The notes: a model not told the origin generated them from the sequence alone. DNA of 64,000 nt from Saturnia japonica (GCA_033032175.1 CM065304.1:9238001-9302000); one strand, 5' to 3'; numbered from the stretch's first letter, positions 1 to 12,060 are shown. Program-made: numbers and translations.

Positions 1-471
1 AAAGTTAAAGCTCCCACATCTTTATTACTGTAATAACTCGAAATTACCGCCCAATACTCCTTTCATGTGTGAAAAAATCACCAGTATACTATCGTATTAC
101 ATCCATCATCATTCATTATACAGGTCGATAGTTTGTAAGGCATGATAATAATACTTTCCCAGATCTACATTTACTGTAATCATAGACGAAACTTCATGGC
201 AATAGATGTGGGTACGGGAGAGGAGATGCATTATATAACAGAATATTCTTTAAAAATGAAATTATTTATACTTGTATAAACAAAATAACTTTTATAATAT
301 TATAAATTATTGTATTAATAATTATTTACCTTTTCTTAATATCATCATAATTATTGACAACTTTACTATCTCATAAAAATAAAAACAAAGAATAAAAAAG
401 TATTTCGACAAGTAAATTTACGTTTTTACTTGTTATAATTATAATAAATACCTAAAAGTATTTGATTTTTA

Positions 472-720
472 ACCAACTTCAAAAAAAAGACGAAGGTTAT
501 CAATTCGAATGTTTTTTTTTAATTTATGTTCCGCCATAACTTCTTTGTTTAACAACTATTTTGAATGATTATATCTTTGTTCGAAAGGGTATAGTGTATA
601 CCTTAGGGTGGTCTCATTTTAATTTAATTGGCATTGGACCTTGAACTTCAAGATACACTACAAAACTCCTCAAAATCATTGAAGTTGGTTTTCTTTTTTT
701 GTTAAAAATTGTCCTGGTTA
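472..720 (+). repeat. Interspersed repeat, copy 1 of 4
   Basis: The segment opens with 'aaccaacttcaaaaaa', passes through a conserved 'ttggcattggaccttgaactt'-like block and ends near 'gttaaaaattgtcctg'. The same order of blocks recurs near 41045-41280 (+), 53815-54010 (-) and 63140-63300 (+), so this is a dispersed repeat. No coding capacity is visible. The remaining sequence in 1-947 is AT-rich and I see nothing else in it. Confidence 0.6.
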
Positions 721-947
721 TAAATAAACAAAATTAAAGCGTAGGCGTGTTTCCCAAGGGCCGACGCGAGTAACTCAATGGTCCAGGGATCAATAACGCG
801 CATGCGTATTGCGTGCGGTATCGTAATAATTGTACGACAGCAATCATTTTTATTTATAAACAAAAAATTTCGAAGTTTTTATAAGAATTACATGTTACTT
901 AAAAATAACATGGGTCAACCTGTGGGGCACAGCTAGTGTCTTATATA

Positions 948-2216
948 TTAGGTCCTTACATATGAAATTTGAGTTTTATATGGTAAAAGTAAAATGAAAA
1001 AAATATTATCAAATTATACATTTAATCAATCGAAGTATGTACCATTATTATCTATGCACTTTCGCCATTTTAAAGGTAGTTCATTGATTTCATTGCTGAA
1101 AAAATTGTGAGAGCAAGAATCAATAAAATCTTTGAAGGCAGTTTGGACAGCCTCATCGGAATTGAATTTATTTTCCTTGCAAGAAATTGTCCAAATTCCG
1201 AATAAAGTGGTAATGTGTTGGAGCAATGTCCGGGGAATATGGTGGGTTTCGGAGACATTCCAACCACAGTTCCTCTAATTTAGCCACCGTCGGTCGTAAA
1301 GTATGGGGTCTAGCATTGTTCTGAAGCAGCAGTGGACTTGAGATATTGACCAGTCTCGGTTGTTTAACAGCTAGCTTTTCCATCATGGTTTGCAATTGTT
1401 GACAATACAGATTTGCTATTATCATCTGGACAGATCTTACGAAGCTGTAGTGTATGACACCAGCACTGGTCCACCAAACACTCACCAGTACCTTTTTCTG
1501 AGACGACTTTCACTTGGGACAGGATTTGGCCGGTTCTCCTAGGTTCAACCACTGTGATGAGCGCTTCCAATTGTTGTAAAGGATCCATTTTTCGTCACAA
1601 GTAACAATACGATTCAAAATTTCCTCGTTATTGTAACGGGTGGGTAATGTAATGCAGAACTCAATAGGTGTTTGTTAGCGTGCTTCAGTCAATTCATGCG
1701 GTACCAATTTCTTGAGCTTTTTCCCTTTTCCTATTTGTTTCAAGTGATTTTTTTTTATCACTCACACCGAAGCCTGCCGCTAACTCTGATGTGGTTTGCG
1801 AATGATCCGCTTCAACGATCACCTTTGACTATTCATTTTCAACTAGGGTCTCCGGCCGTCCACGAGGTTTGTTTCGTAGGTCAAAATTTCCAGAACAAAA
1901 ATGTTGGAATCAAAAATGTACAGTGTTTTCTTTTCCAATAGCTTTCCCATACACATAATTAATCCTTCGAGCTCATTCTACAGCGCTGATGCCACAATAG
2001 AACTTATATTCATAAATAAGGCGATATTTTAAATTTTCTATTTTGTCAAAGAAAAATAAAATGGTGCGAAAATAAATGAATCACTAAATTTAAAACACAA
2101 ATACACAAGCCTAAATTTGGAATAAATTTGAATTTGTAATTTCTAACCAGACACCAGATATTTGAGATCATATTGACCAGTTCAATAAAATGCCAATTTC
2201 ATATGTAAAGACCTAA
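948..2216 (-). mobile_element. Mariner element (inactive), TA target duplication
   Basis: The ends are inverted copies reading TTAGGTC(C/T)TTACATATGAAA, bounded on each side by TA. Total length is 1269 bp, the usual mariner size. The ends and the transposase fragments closely resemble the second mariner in this window (27042-28309), so the two belong to the same or sister subfamily. The interior is broken by frameshifts and stop codons. Confidence 0.9.
1026..1935 (-). pseudogene. Mariner transposase relic
   Basis: Reading from about 1935 down to 1026 on the - strand gives mariner transposase segments in several frames: VPHEL, then ILNRIVTCDEKWILY (first catalytic D), VSVWWTSAG, NNARPHT (where an intact element has HDNARPHT) and YSPDIAPTHYHF. 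The C-terminal tail ends with KCIDNNGTYFD. In an intact D,D34D mariner the motifs are HDNARPHT and APTDYH. Here the second D reads N and the third reads H, so two of the three metal-binding residues are lost in addition to the frameshifts. The N-terminal DNA-binding half is barely recognisable. Confidence 0.85.
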
Positions 2217-2669
2217 TATATAGGTTCAAAAGAATTTACAACATTAATATTTCATATAGGGGTGGGTAGGGGTTCAAATAAAAAAGGATATGTTATTCAA
2301 GTTTAAGTTGACAAATCATTGTACGAAAATCCATGATCTCTAAATGTATTGACCATACAGAAGTAAAAATGCATATTATGGCTATGATATTTTTACTATT
2401 TTGTCCCGGTAAAAAAGAGTAGTTACATAGTTTAATCTCAAAGAAAAAGGAATGTATTTGGACCAACATAATATGCATTCGAGTTTTCTTATAAAAAATT
2501 ATAGGACAATTATTGTTGTGTAAATAATATTTGTTAACACAGTTATTTATTGTTTATAAATGTCAGTTTAAGTTTATTAATTCTAATAAAAATGAAGATT
2601 TATGATTATGTATTTACATATTTGTGAATTTATTTTTATAATAAATCTATACAATATAAATTCCTAATA
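2217..2669. other. AT-rich spacer between two transposons
   Basis: This stretch separates the mariner from the Tigger element. It has no persuasive ORF and no repeat that I could match elsewhere in the window. Confidence 0.5.
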
Positions 2670-4754
2670 CAGTCATAATCTGTTATAACGACATCGAAGG
2701 GACTGCTCATATTCAGTCGTAAAATCGATAGTCGTAACAACCAGAGATGTTTAATGTGTATCGTGCAAGTACAAACAAATCGATAGGGAATTATTGAAAA
2801 AATATATTTATTCAACTATGTACATTTTGTTTATTACACATAAGTACAATGCATATTATTTTTCTGTGAGCATAAAATCTGTAATTTTGGTCTGTTTGGA
2901 ACACTTCTGTTGCTGTGGATATGGAACTGTTTATTAAAAAGAACAATCTTTCTTAATAAACTAACAGCATTGATACCGTCATTCAAAGTTGGTACAGTAA
3001 ATTGTTCTTCAGAGTCTTCCTGTTCGTCATCTTCCTCTTGAACATCTCGTACAATATCATCCTCCGTAGCTCGTGCGCAAATTGCAATAGAGTTATCTAC
3101 ATCAATGAACTCTGTTGCTTCAGTAGTAGATAAAGCAGGTCGTAAATTTTGAGCTAATTGAGCAAGAAAAATATTGTCCTCTCTATCATCATCAGTCACA
3201 TCATCTGAGGTTATTGTTAAGAGGTCTTTAAAACCAGCATGTTTAAAGCAGTTAGCTATAGTGTTTTGTGAAACGTTTTTCCATGCTTCTGATATCATCA
3301 AGATGACATCAAGAACCGTGAAGCTTTTTTGGTCGCTACTGTCAAGGTTTTGTATTAACTTAAACACTTGCAGTCTTCTATAGTGAGATTTTAAACACCT
3401 TATTACACCTTGGTCCATTGGTTGCAATACAGATGTAACATTTGGTGGTAAGAACACAAGTTTAATGCATTTTAGATTAGTAACAGCCGAATGAGCAGGA
3501 CAGTTACAGGCAGTGACAGGACAGTTGACTGTTTGTTTCCTTTCAATTCAGCGTCCCAGTTTCTTAACCATCTCTCAAAAATGTCCGATGTCATCCATGA
3601 CTTCACATTGTTTTCATATGTTACTGGCAGTGAGTGTATGTTTTTAAAGCATCTTGGTTTCTTAGATTTGCCAATAACTAAAAGCTTTCCTTTACAGGAT
3701 CCTAACATATTTGCTGCAACCATGATCATTAATCTTGTCTTAGACATTTTTCCTCCCAAACAATTCTCTTCTTTGAACTTTAAAGTCTTGTCTGGTTTCA
3801 TATTGTAAAAAAGTCCAGTTTCGTCTGCGTTAAAAATTTCATCTGGTCCGTAGCCTTCAAATAATGTAGGCCACTTTTGCGTTATCCATTCTTCTACAGT
3901 ATCCTTATCAACACTAGCAGCTTCACCACTCATTTTCCCGCCGACAATACCGTGCCGAGCCCGGAAACATTGAATCCAACTAGAGGAACAAACAAAATCT
4001 TCGCCAAAATGTTGAGCAAAATCGTTAGCTTTTTTTGTTGAAGAATCGGTCGGTTTATTGGCACATTATTAGCCCTTTGATATTTAAACCACTTTAACAA
4101 AGCTTCCTCAATATTCGTATGCTTCGTTGTTCTGGCTCGTTTCATGTTCAAAAAATTATTGTTATAAAGCATTTGCCTTCTTCTCGCTCTTTCCAAATGG
4201 TTGAAATTATCGAGTGTGATACACATATTCCTTTGCTAAGTCTTTGTTTGAAATTCCGCTCTCTAGCTTGGATATAATACGCGATTTTTCTTCAATATTA
4301 ATTTGTTTTCTTTTTCATTGTGACATTTTGAAAGTTTCACGAATAACTCCACAAAGTTTTGGTGAGTCTTGTGTATAGATAAGTAACAAACTAACTGAAG
4401 AGATATGAAGAAGCCGGCTTTGACTCTACTGCATGCACGTGTTTTGTTTCTAAGAATTAGAAAAGACCCTACACTAAACTAAATCCTATTTTTTTCTTTC
4501 CAGATTTTAATAGCCATTGAAGACAAATGTGTATACCTATTCAAATTGATTACAATACAGCTTAGCGGTCGGGATCCAATTCTCGAAATATTAGTTAAAT
4601 GTGATTGTTTTATGAGGTATGTCCTTATTAGCAATGTCGTATAAAGCAATGTTTTTAATAAGGTGGTCATATAGCATTCAGCCGGGACCTTTGTTCTAGG
4701 TTATTATAACCGGCATGTTGTTCTAAACAATGTCGCAGTAAACGGTTTTGACTG
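2670..4754 (-). mobile_element. Tigger/pogo-type DNA transposon (inactive)
   Basis: The element starts CAGTCATAATC and ends with the inverted counterpart TTTTGACTG. TA lies immediately outside both ends. The imperfect TIRs are about 28 bp and share the CGACAT block. The 2085 bp interior encodes a CENP-B/jerky-like transposase on the - strand. Size, TA target and CAGT...ACTG ends all fit the pogo/Tigger superfamily. Confidence 0.88.
2834..4325 (-). pseudogene. Tigger/jerky-like transposase relic
   Basis: The N-terminal part (about 4325-4210) resembles a CENP-B-type helix-turn-helix (KLESGISNKDLAKEY) but has a stop three codons after the ATG and a further stop. It is followed by a second DNA-binding segment (about 4150-3950) and the DDE core: FNADETGLFYNMKPD (first D, about 3825), then after a frameshift near 3480 LPPNVTSVLQPMDQGVI (third acidic residue, MDQ). 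The usual VDNCPAHP motif with the second catalytic D reads ACNCPAHS, so that residue is missing. The C-terminal tail is acidic, as in jerky proteins. The gene is non-functional. Confidence 0.85.
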
Positions 4755-4756
4755 TA

Positions 4757-5198
4757 TTCCTATATTAATATGTTTAAATCAAAACACATTAATTATCTTA
4801 CTTTACAATTTTACATACCATACTTACTGTTTTTGTATTTTTTTAAAACAAATAAAGAAAATAAATCCATAGTTTCATTTGAGCATCCCTGTTTAGCATT
4901 TAAATTAATATTAAAATAAATCTAAAGTTTAATAAGTGTAAATAAAGCATTAGTCCATTTTAGTAACTTTTTCTGACTATTCTATTAGCCTGAACGGCCT
5001 TAAAAGCTTTAATGGGATTACCTTTTTAACTGATGGAGGTGAGGTTTCTAGGTTCAAGTTCCCCATGGCATGGGTCAGGTTTCTTGTTGTTGTTGATGTA
5101 TGATTCTATAAACAATATTAACATTAAGATAAGAGTGTAAATGAATTTTCCATTTATGTTATGTATCTATATAATATGTAGAGATAAATTAATCTTAC
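4757..5198. other. Non-coding; possible SINE fragment
   Basis: The sequence is AT-rich. Around 5045-5085 the string 'aggttcaagttcccc' resembles a tRNA-type B box (GGTTCRANYCC), so a decayed SINE is possible. I could not find a matching A box or ends. Confidence 0.25.
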
Positions 5199-5306
5199 CA
5201 TGTATGTTACAAGCTTGGACTCTTGAGGTAGCCCGTTTGGCGGCGAATACGGTAGATACATTGAAGGATCCATCTCTCCAAACGATCCTGGTGGCCCTTC
5301 AGCTGG
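5199..5306 (-). CDS. Possible internal coding exon, gene not recognised
   Basis: On the - strand a pyrimidine-rich tract and CAG acceptor (TTATTATTGCCAG) precede a 108 bp open stretch that closes with ATG|GTAAGA, a good donor. It is exactly 36 codons in phase 0. It encodes a Pro-, Gly- and Tyr-rich peptide containing GPPGSFGEMDPSMYLPYSPP, ending in ESKLVTYM. Its GC content is clearly higher than that of the surroundings. The composition suggests a low-complexity segment of a larger regulatory protein, but I cannot name the family. No neighbouring exon is evident in the window, so this could also be chance. Confidence 0.35.
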
Positions 5307-5319
5307 CTGGCAATAATAA

Positions 5320-6640
5320 GAATACATCGTGTTTAAATGAAAAATGTAGAATGAAGTATTGATCAACTGCTATCCCGATGTATTGCGATACCTGCGCGTC
5401 CGATGTCAGCTAATGCGCTTACCTTTCAATCGTATCAACTTGTATATGACTTGTCACTCTAGCCTTACGGAAGTTGTATATGAGAGAATATAACGGCACA
5501 CCATAACGTTATGCTGCCCAATTTTCTGTGATACACATAACAAAAACAGTTCACAAACTCGCTGCAATAATGATCATTTTACTTTGAGATGGACGCAAAT
5601 TCCCTGATTTATGCGCAAACAAATTATGCAAACTGTGCAGATCTGATAATTTATACATAAAGTGCACTGTATAACATATTTCGCATATCTGCACAAAAAA
5701 CAGAAACAATAGCTAAACACAGATTTATTTTATTCTGATATTTTATAAGGCGGTGGGCGATTATGAGATATACTACTGTAATCATTCGAATAGGAAGATA
5801 TATTGAGATATTTCAATAATAGCCATTATTAATTACAGATATTATTCGATAATGAGTGATCATTTATAACATAGTACCGTAGTTAATAATATTAGTAGTT
5901 CGATGATGAGTGATCATTCTTAATCGAAGTACCATTAGAAATTACTATTGCTTTGCTACTAATTTGTTAAAAGTAATAATTATTACGACCAGACGACCTT
6001 TTTTCTTTTTTAGCTAATTTATATGTGTTCTTGTAAAAAGAACTTTATTTACGCGACCTTTTTTATAGCTTTGGCTAATCGTTTTTAATAGGTACTAGTC
6101 ATCGTTCATAATCGCTCACATCTGGGTAATACATCAAAAGCACAAATTTCGAAAATGAATTAGCACTCATCATCAAAATAACTCGATTATATATATTAAA
6201 GAAAATCGCCCACCTCTAGACTATTAACAATTTATGGTACTCTGTAATCTTCTTTTTGTTTTGGCGCCGCAGAAGCGTTTGCCAAAGTCAATGTTTTATA
6301 GAAATAATTCCTTATAATGTTGCCGTTATATACTTAAGTTTAAAACGTAGGAAGTTAGCTTAAATTTTAATAGAAAATCATTAGAAATTTGGGATTTGGA
6401 AACTAGATAAGGATTTTAATTATTTATTTATTAATGAATTATTTACTTAAATAATATATACACCCACATTTGATAATAATTATAAATATTTTATATTCTA
6501 ACATTACTTACATACATAACTTGAAATTATATTCTAATATAATTTTCTAAAATAAAGTTAACAAGTTCTTTATATATATTAATGTCATTAGAAAAAAGAA
6601 GCGATAGCATAGATACAAGAAAAAGAAACTTGTTATGAAT
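5320..6640. other. Non-coding, AT-rich
   Basis: I found no ORF with protein-like composition. Short loose repetitions occur (for example 'gatgagtgatcattc' variants near 5845-5925), but no clear element ends. Confidence 0.4.
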
Positions 6641-6689
6641 TTAAAGAATTAAAGAGGCTACAGGAATCGTATAATGGACAGGAAACAAA

Positions 6690-7260
6690 ATATGGTTGAA
6701 ATCGCCCTCATTAAATTCACAAACACACGATGCATTCTCTATAACGCGAAGTTTGGCAAGGTGACAAGGAGTAGATGCGTGACCCAAATGCATGCGAATT
6801 AAAATAGTTGTTACAAATGGTCTCCACTTTTCACAGCATCTTTAGCTAACTGATCTACCCTTTCGTTACCATAAATTCCCGAGTGACCTGGGATCCAAAC
6901 AAAAACAATAAGATAACTTTTAATAAAACAAACGTAATAATTTCCAAATTTCGAGAATAGTAGGATAAATATGTCTCAATTTTAGTGGTAATTAATTTAG
7001 AGCTTGTAGCGCACTGACGCTATCTGAGAAAATCACAGTTTAAGTGAGTTTCATTAATATAATGTATTTTACTGCTTTAAATAAATCAAAACATTCTCCT
7101 CTAAAAACGCTTGATTACAATTGTTTGTAGTATACTCCTACACCAACTCAACTATCATGAGAATACTTTGACGCATCACTAAATCTAAAGTGGTGATCTT
7201 GCCACTTTTCATTTTCTATCATTGAACGGAAATGATTTTTTGGTTCAACTAAATTCTTAG
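6690..7260 (-). pseudogene. LINE RNase H domain relic
   Basis: Reading down from 7260 on the - strand gives FSDASKYSHDS, VGVGVYY, FSDSVSALQAL and, in another frame, VWIPGHSGIYGNERVDQLAKDA. These match the four conserved blocks of the RNase H fold, with its Asp residues in SDAS, SDS and NERVD and the WxPxHxGxxGNExxD signature. Several stops and frameshifts interrupt it. It is the 3' continuation of the reverse transcriptase relic at 10899-12060, separated from it by the transposon insertion. Confidence 0.78.
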
Positions 7261-7319
7261 ACATATGAGCGTTATACAAAATCTGTGGTTGAATAAACTA
7301 AGCATTATAATTAGTGTTA

Positions 7320-7896
7320 CACTGAGTATTAGGAAACCGCTACCGAAAACGAAGACAGACGATAGTACTAATGACACCTTTGATAATGGGTCAGAAAAAA
7401 AAATCGATCCTGATGAAAAAAATCATATTTTTAAAACGTTTTATTAGCATTATTCACCCTCCATCATGTTAGTACAGCCAAATAATACGATAATTAAACT
7501 AAAAAAAATACATTACTTTACTAAAAACATACCAGCAATAAAACACAAAATCAAAAACAGCTGACGTCGGGTCAATGGACGCCCGAGCGCAGGCGCGGCG
7601 CAAGTCTCACGCGGCCGGCAGCTAGCGATCGCACAAATACTTATTTACAACATTTGTCTAAATACCTAACTTATCTACTTTGCCCCTGTTCTAGTCTCTA
7701 CCTAGCCGTTTTCAATCCGACCAAAGTACCGGGTTCGATTTCCCACTAATGAGAAAATTACATAAATGAAATTTAAATTAAATTTTGTACTTTTAGTAGT
7801 ATTCTGATGTATTATGTATCAATCAGGTCAGTTCAGTACTAAGTGATTTATCAAAAAATTAGGTATGAAACAGCTTACCGATTTAAATCCTCCGCG
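7320..7896 (+). repeat. Left terminal inverted repeat of the DD41D-like element
   Basis: Its reverse complement matches 9990-10620 over nearly all its length. Matched blocks include the 'ttcaccctccatcatgttagta' region, a GC-rich block near 7560-7630 and the inner boundary 'aggtatgaaacagcttaccg'. Around 7725-7745 it contains 'accgggttcgatttccc', a near-consensus tRNA-type B box. Divergence from the right TIR is visible (substitutions and indels), so the insertion is not recent. Confidence 0.88.
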
Positions 7897-8906
7897 GCCT
7901 TATGAAATAAGGTACAAATTGAACCTTGTGACGTAGAATCTGCACATACTAAATTAATTATTGTCACTACTGTGTTTTGTTTTGTAAGATTCAGAAATAC
8001 ACATCGTAAAATTTCCTCCTTTTTTCTAACTATCTAACTCAGTACGAAACAATGCATTATGTATTACAGTACTACACTTTAGGTTTTTCGCACTTTCGCA
8101 ATTTAGTCGTTCATTTTACACACACACCTACACATGCTGGTGTAGGTATTAAATTTGCAAGCGACATAAAAGAATTAGAGGCGGCGTTCACGATAAAACC
8201 TGCAAGTAATTTTCGATTTTTGTGACGTACCTACCTGTTTTCTAAATTAAAGTATTGGCCGGCCTAAAAACGAAAAGTCTGGTAACATCAAGTACAACAA
8301 TCCTGTTTTAAATTCCTTCTGATAGACTAATTGACTGTCGATCATAATTGCAATTAATTTCAACTATTAAATTATTCTGTACCATTTCATTTTTAATTAC
8401 ATGTATAAAATCAAACATAAAGATTAAATAGTTTTTATAATTGTGTACGTGAATATCTAACTAGGTTAATTTAATATTCTAATATCATTTTTGTAGTAAC
8501 GAGCTTCTTGTTACGTCAGGGTACAATTGATCGTCTAATTGTATTAAAAATGACAGCTATAACTTCTAAATTCCATAAAAAGACTAGTCAATAGGGGTAA
8601 CTCAGCTTATAAAATAAAAGTTGAGAATGTCTAACTCTTTATTGGTCTGTGGAAATGATCAAAGTGCCGTCAACAGCAGCCGCGGCCCACCTCAATAGGA
8701 GCGGTTTGTTTTGGCGAGATTGATTATTAAGTTTAGTATTTTTATTTTTTAGTTTTTGAGACAGTTTCATTTAAACTTTCATGTGCGCGAGAGAGACAGA
8801 TATTCGTTCAATCGTATTGTTAATTTTTTTTTTTTAATAGTTTATTGTTACATTTTGTGTCTCTTGTTATGTTTGTGTTGTTTTTATTAATGTTTTGTTT
8901 TTAATA

Positions 8907-9990
8907 ATGTCTAACGCGTACGTTTATAGTACTCGTGAATACGGTAACATGTTAATGTGCCTTGAAGAAGCTCGCGGAAATACTTCGCGTGCATTGCGAA
9001 TTTACCGAGAGAGATTCCCGACAGCTCGACATCCGGCTGACTCTCGTCTCATAACAGCAGCATCTCAGCGAGTGTTGGAAAATCGGCCCATTGCTCCAGT
9101 AGCGGCAGGAGGTGGAAGTCAAGTGGCTGTTCAGTCCGAGGAGCGCATTTTAGATGTCGTTCGCCGATATCCGAACTTAGGTACACGAAGTATCGCCAAA
9201 TTTTTAAGGCGTCAGAATGGAACAAGTGTGTCACAAGGCGTTAAAGCGTAACCGAATGCGGCCATATAAAGTGCACAAAGTGCAAGCTTTGGTAACCGGC
9301 GATCACGACCGCCGGCGAGTTTTCTGCCGTTGGTTATTATACAAGCAACAACGTGTCCCTAATTTCATTGAACACGTCATCTGGACGGACGAGTCAACAT
9401 TTACCAGAAACGGGCAGTGGAACCGAAGAAATACACACGTGTATTCCGAGGTGAACCCGCACGCTGTTCTATAAACCGGGCACCAAACCCGATGATCGGT
9501 TAACGTATGGGCAGGTTAATTTAAGAATCGCATACTAGGGCCAGTGTTTCTGCCACAGCGATATTTAAACTTTATAAATGAACAGTTGGTAGATATTTTA
9601 GACGACCTATCATTGGCTGAATATCGCCGCACATGATTTCAGCATGATGGTGCACCTCCACGTGTGGTAAGGTTTGTCCGTGAGCGCCTCACCGAGCTAT
9701 TTGATGATCGCTGGATCGGCAGACTGGGGCCACACGCTTGGCTACCTCGCTCACCTGATCTGACCCCGTTAGACTTCTTTCTGTAGGGGTATGTGAAAGA
9801 AAGGGATTTTAATCGTGTGTTAGTGCTAACGAAATGCGCCAAAGGATCGTGAATGTTTTCGACAAACTACGTGGGGACTGTGTCGAAGACCCCACGATTA
9901 TGCCCCGCCTGCATAAGGTGACGCAACGCCGAGCTCAAATCTGCCTCGAAATTAATGGGGCACAATTTGAGCCGTATCTCATAAGGCAAC
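8907..9990 (+). pseudogene. DD41D-like transposase relic with N-terminal helix-turn-helix
   Basis: ATG at 8907 starts MSNAYVYSTREYGNMLMC, followed by an HTH-like region (SRALRIYRERFPTARHPADS) resembling the DUF4817-type DNA-binding domain found in insect transposases. After a frameshift near 9230 the catalytic region follows: VIWTDESTFTRNG (first D, about 9385) and HNTHVYSEVNPHA-like RNTHVYSEVNP; then FQHDGAPPRVVRF (second D, about 9640) and PRSPDLTPLDFFL (third D, about 9770). Forty-one residues separate the last two catalytic Asp. Stops at about 9472, 9634 and 9784 and frameshifts make it non-functional. Confidence 0.82.
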
Positions 9991-10620
9991 GGAGGGTTTA
10001 GATTGGTAAGCTGTTTCATACCTAAATATTATTTTTTTAAACTTAGTACTGAACTTATCTGAATAGATCGTACATAACTGAATACATCAGAATAATAAAC
10101 ATAATTACACGGTGTATTAAAAAGCATGAATCTATCCTGGTTAAAATTTCATTCAAGTAATTTTTTTCATTAGCGGGGAATCAAACCCGGTACTTAGTTT
10201 ATTCAACCGGTGAATTCGAATGATAGTGGCTAGTCTTTAGACCAGCACAGAGGCAAAGTAGATAAGTTCGTTATTTAGACAAATGTTGTAAATAAGTATT
10301 TGTGTGATCGCCAGATGCCGGCGCGGGCGCGGCCACGTGAGTTTGCGCGGCCCCGCGCTTGCGCGTCCATTGACCCGATGTCAGCTGTTTTTGATTTTGT
10401 GTTTCATTGCTGGTTTTTTTTTAGTAATGTATTTTTTTTTGTTTAATTATCGTTACATTTGGATGTACTAACATGATGGAGGGTGAATAATGCTAATAAA
10501 ACATTTAAAAAATATGTTTTTTTTCCATAAGGATCAATTTTTTTTCTGACCCATTATCAAAGGTGTCATTAGTACTATCGTCTGTCTTCGTTTTCGGGAG
10601 CGGTCTCCTAATACCCAGTA
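9990..10620 (-). repeat. Right terminal inverted repeat of the DD41D-like element
   Basis: This is the inverted partner of 7320-7896. It also carries a tRNA-like stretch on the - strand (about 10250-10165) with 'tggtctaaag' resembling an A box and 'gggtttgattccc' resembling a B box. It is slightly longer than the left TIR because of small insertions. Confidence 0.88.
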
Positions 10621-10898
10621 TACTGGTAGAATATTAGAAGTATAATAGGCGCAGAAAAAGATTTATATTATAAAAAGCTTTTAACTAAAGTAGGTAAATA
10701 TTCACACCGCCAGAAAGTAGATGTGTTGGTATAATTTAAGTGGGATTCTGTTTTAGAAATAAGTGGATGATTTGAATGTTTCAAAATATTAAAAAAGTAC
10801 CTATCAGAAAGATACTGACGTCTTAAAAATTATGGAGCATTACCACATTCTACTTGAAATTCATTGATGAATTGACTTCATTGCACCCGATATAATTC

Positions 10899-12060
10899 TT
10901 AACGCTTTAGATTGTATGAAATTTCATTTTTAATAGCTGTTACGTTACCGGGTTTCAATAAAAATGTACCATAATCAAGTATACTTCTTTTAAATGCATT
11001 ATAAATAAGCTTAAGTGAGAATGGGTGGGAACCCCACCGAACACCAGATATGCATTTTAAAATATTTAAATTGCAATCAAATCTATTTGTTAAATACTGA
11101 CAGTGTTGAAAGTCCGATAGTTTAAAATCTAACACTATTCCCAGAAACTTTACTTCATTTTTTACAGGAATAGCACAACCATCATACAAAGCATGTACTG
11201 TAGGTATTATTCGATTTCTTGAAAATAAAATAATTGAACTTTTAGAAGGAGATAATGTTAGACCATTATTTTCCAACCATAATTTTAAATGTGCTTTAAA
11301 TTGCTTATATTATTGGGGGCATTTTCAGCAGATTTATCAGAACAGTAAGAAGAACGTCATTGGCATATTGAAGAACATTTACATTCGGAATAAGGTATTA
11401 CTCTAAACCGGAAGTATAGATATTATATAAAAGAGGACTTAACACAGACACTTGCGGAAGACCTTTCCACAAGGTCCGTTTCTCTTCTATGTTACTATGC
11501 AAAGTTATTGGGCCTACCTGACAACATTTTAACTACATATTTAGAAAGATTTAAAGGAATATTAAGGCTATGGGGCTTTTGTTATAAAATAGGTAATTCA
11601 ACATTATCATATGCTGCATTTATATCAAGGAAGGCAGCAATGATTTTTTTTTTTTTTCAGAAAATGAAAGACGAATATCCGTTGTCAAAATAGCAATGTT
11701 ATCTATTGTACTTTTACTCTTCCTAAATCCAAATTGATTCTTTTCCAATAATTGCTTAGATTCAACTAACCATTCTAATCGGTTTATTACCAAATATGTT
11801 CAGCAATTTTTTCAAAGACCGAAGAAAGAGCAATTGGTCTGTATGAAGCAAATTCTGCTGAATTTTTTATTAGATTTTAGAATAGGAACGATAATTTGTG
11901 TTTTCCAAGAAGGCGGAATGTTTCCACCACGGAACACTACACTATTAACAATATCTAAATAATAAGAAAGTGTACAATCACTAGCATTAACGAAGAAGGA
12001 ACAGGATATTCTATCTCTACCAGGAGATGAATCTTTTACATGGTTAAGAATAGTTTTCAA
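10899..12060 (-). pseudogene. LINE reverse transcriptase relic
   Basis: From 12060 downward the - strand gives NHVKDSSPGRDRISCSFF and PPSWKTQIIVPILK, the start of a LINE reverse transcriptase. After frameshifts the thumb region follows, with MENNGLTLSPSKSSIILFSR and EVKFLGIVLDFKL. The F/YxDD catalytic box is not intact in any readable frame. A poly-A/T slip near 11650 and many stops show old decay. It continues the endonuclease at 12650-13170. Confidence 0.8.

Larger units (their letters stand above)
7320..10620 (+). mobile_element. Tc1/mariner-superfamily transposon with ~0.6 kb TIRs (DD41D-like)
   Basis: The two ends are long inverted copies. The outer ends read (C/T)ACTG(A/G)GTATTAGG next to TA on each side (7318-7319 and 10621-10622), consistent with a TA target duplication. 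The TIRs run to about 7896 and from about 9990, and the 2.1 kb interior holds one broken transposase on the + strand. The spacing between the second and third acidic catalytic residues is 41, so it resembles DD41D elements of the IS630-Tc1-mariner superfamily. TIRs this long are unusual for that superfamily. Confidence 0.85.

Noticed and set aside
10165..10250. Candidate tRNA gene on the - strand
   Set aside because: It lies within a transposon TIR and has an inverted partner at the other end; the clover-leaf is not convincing.
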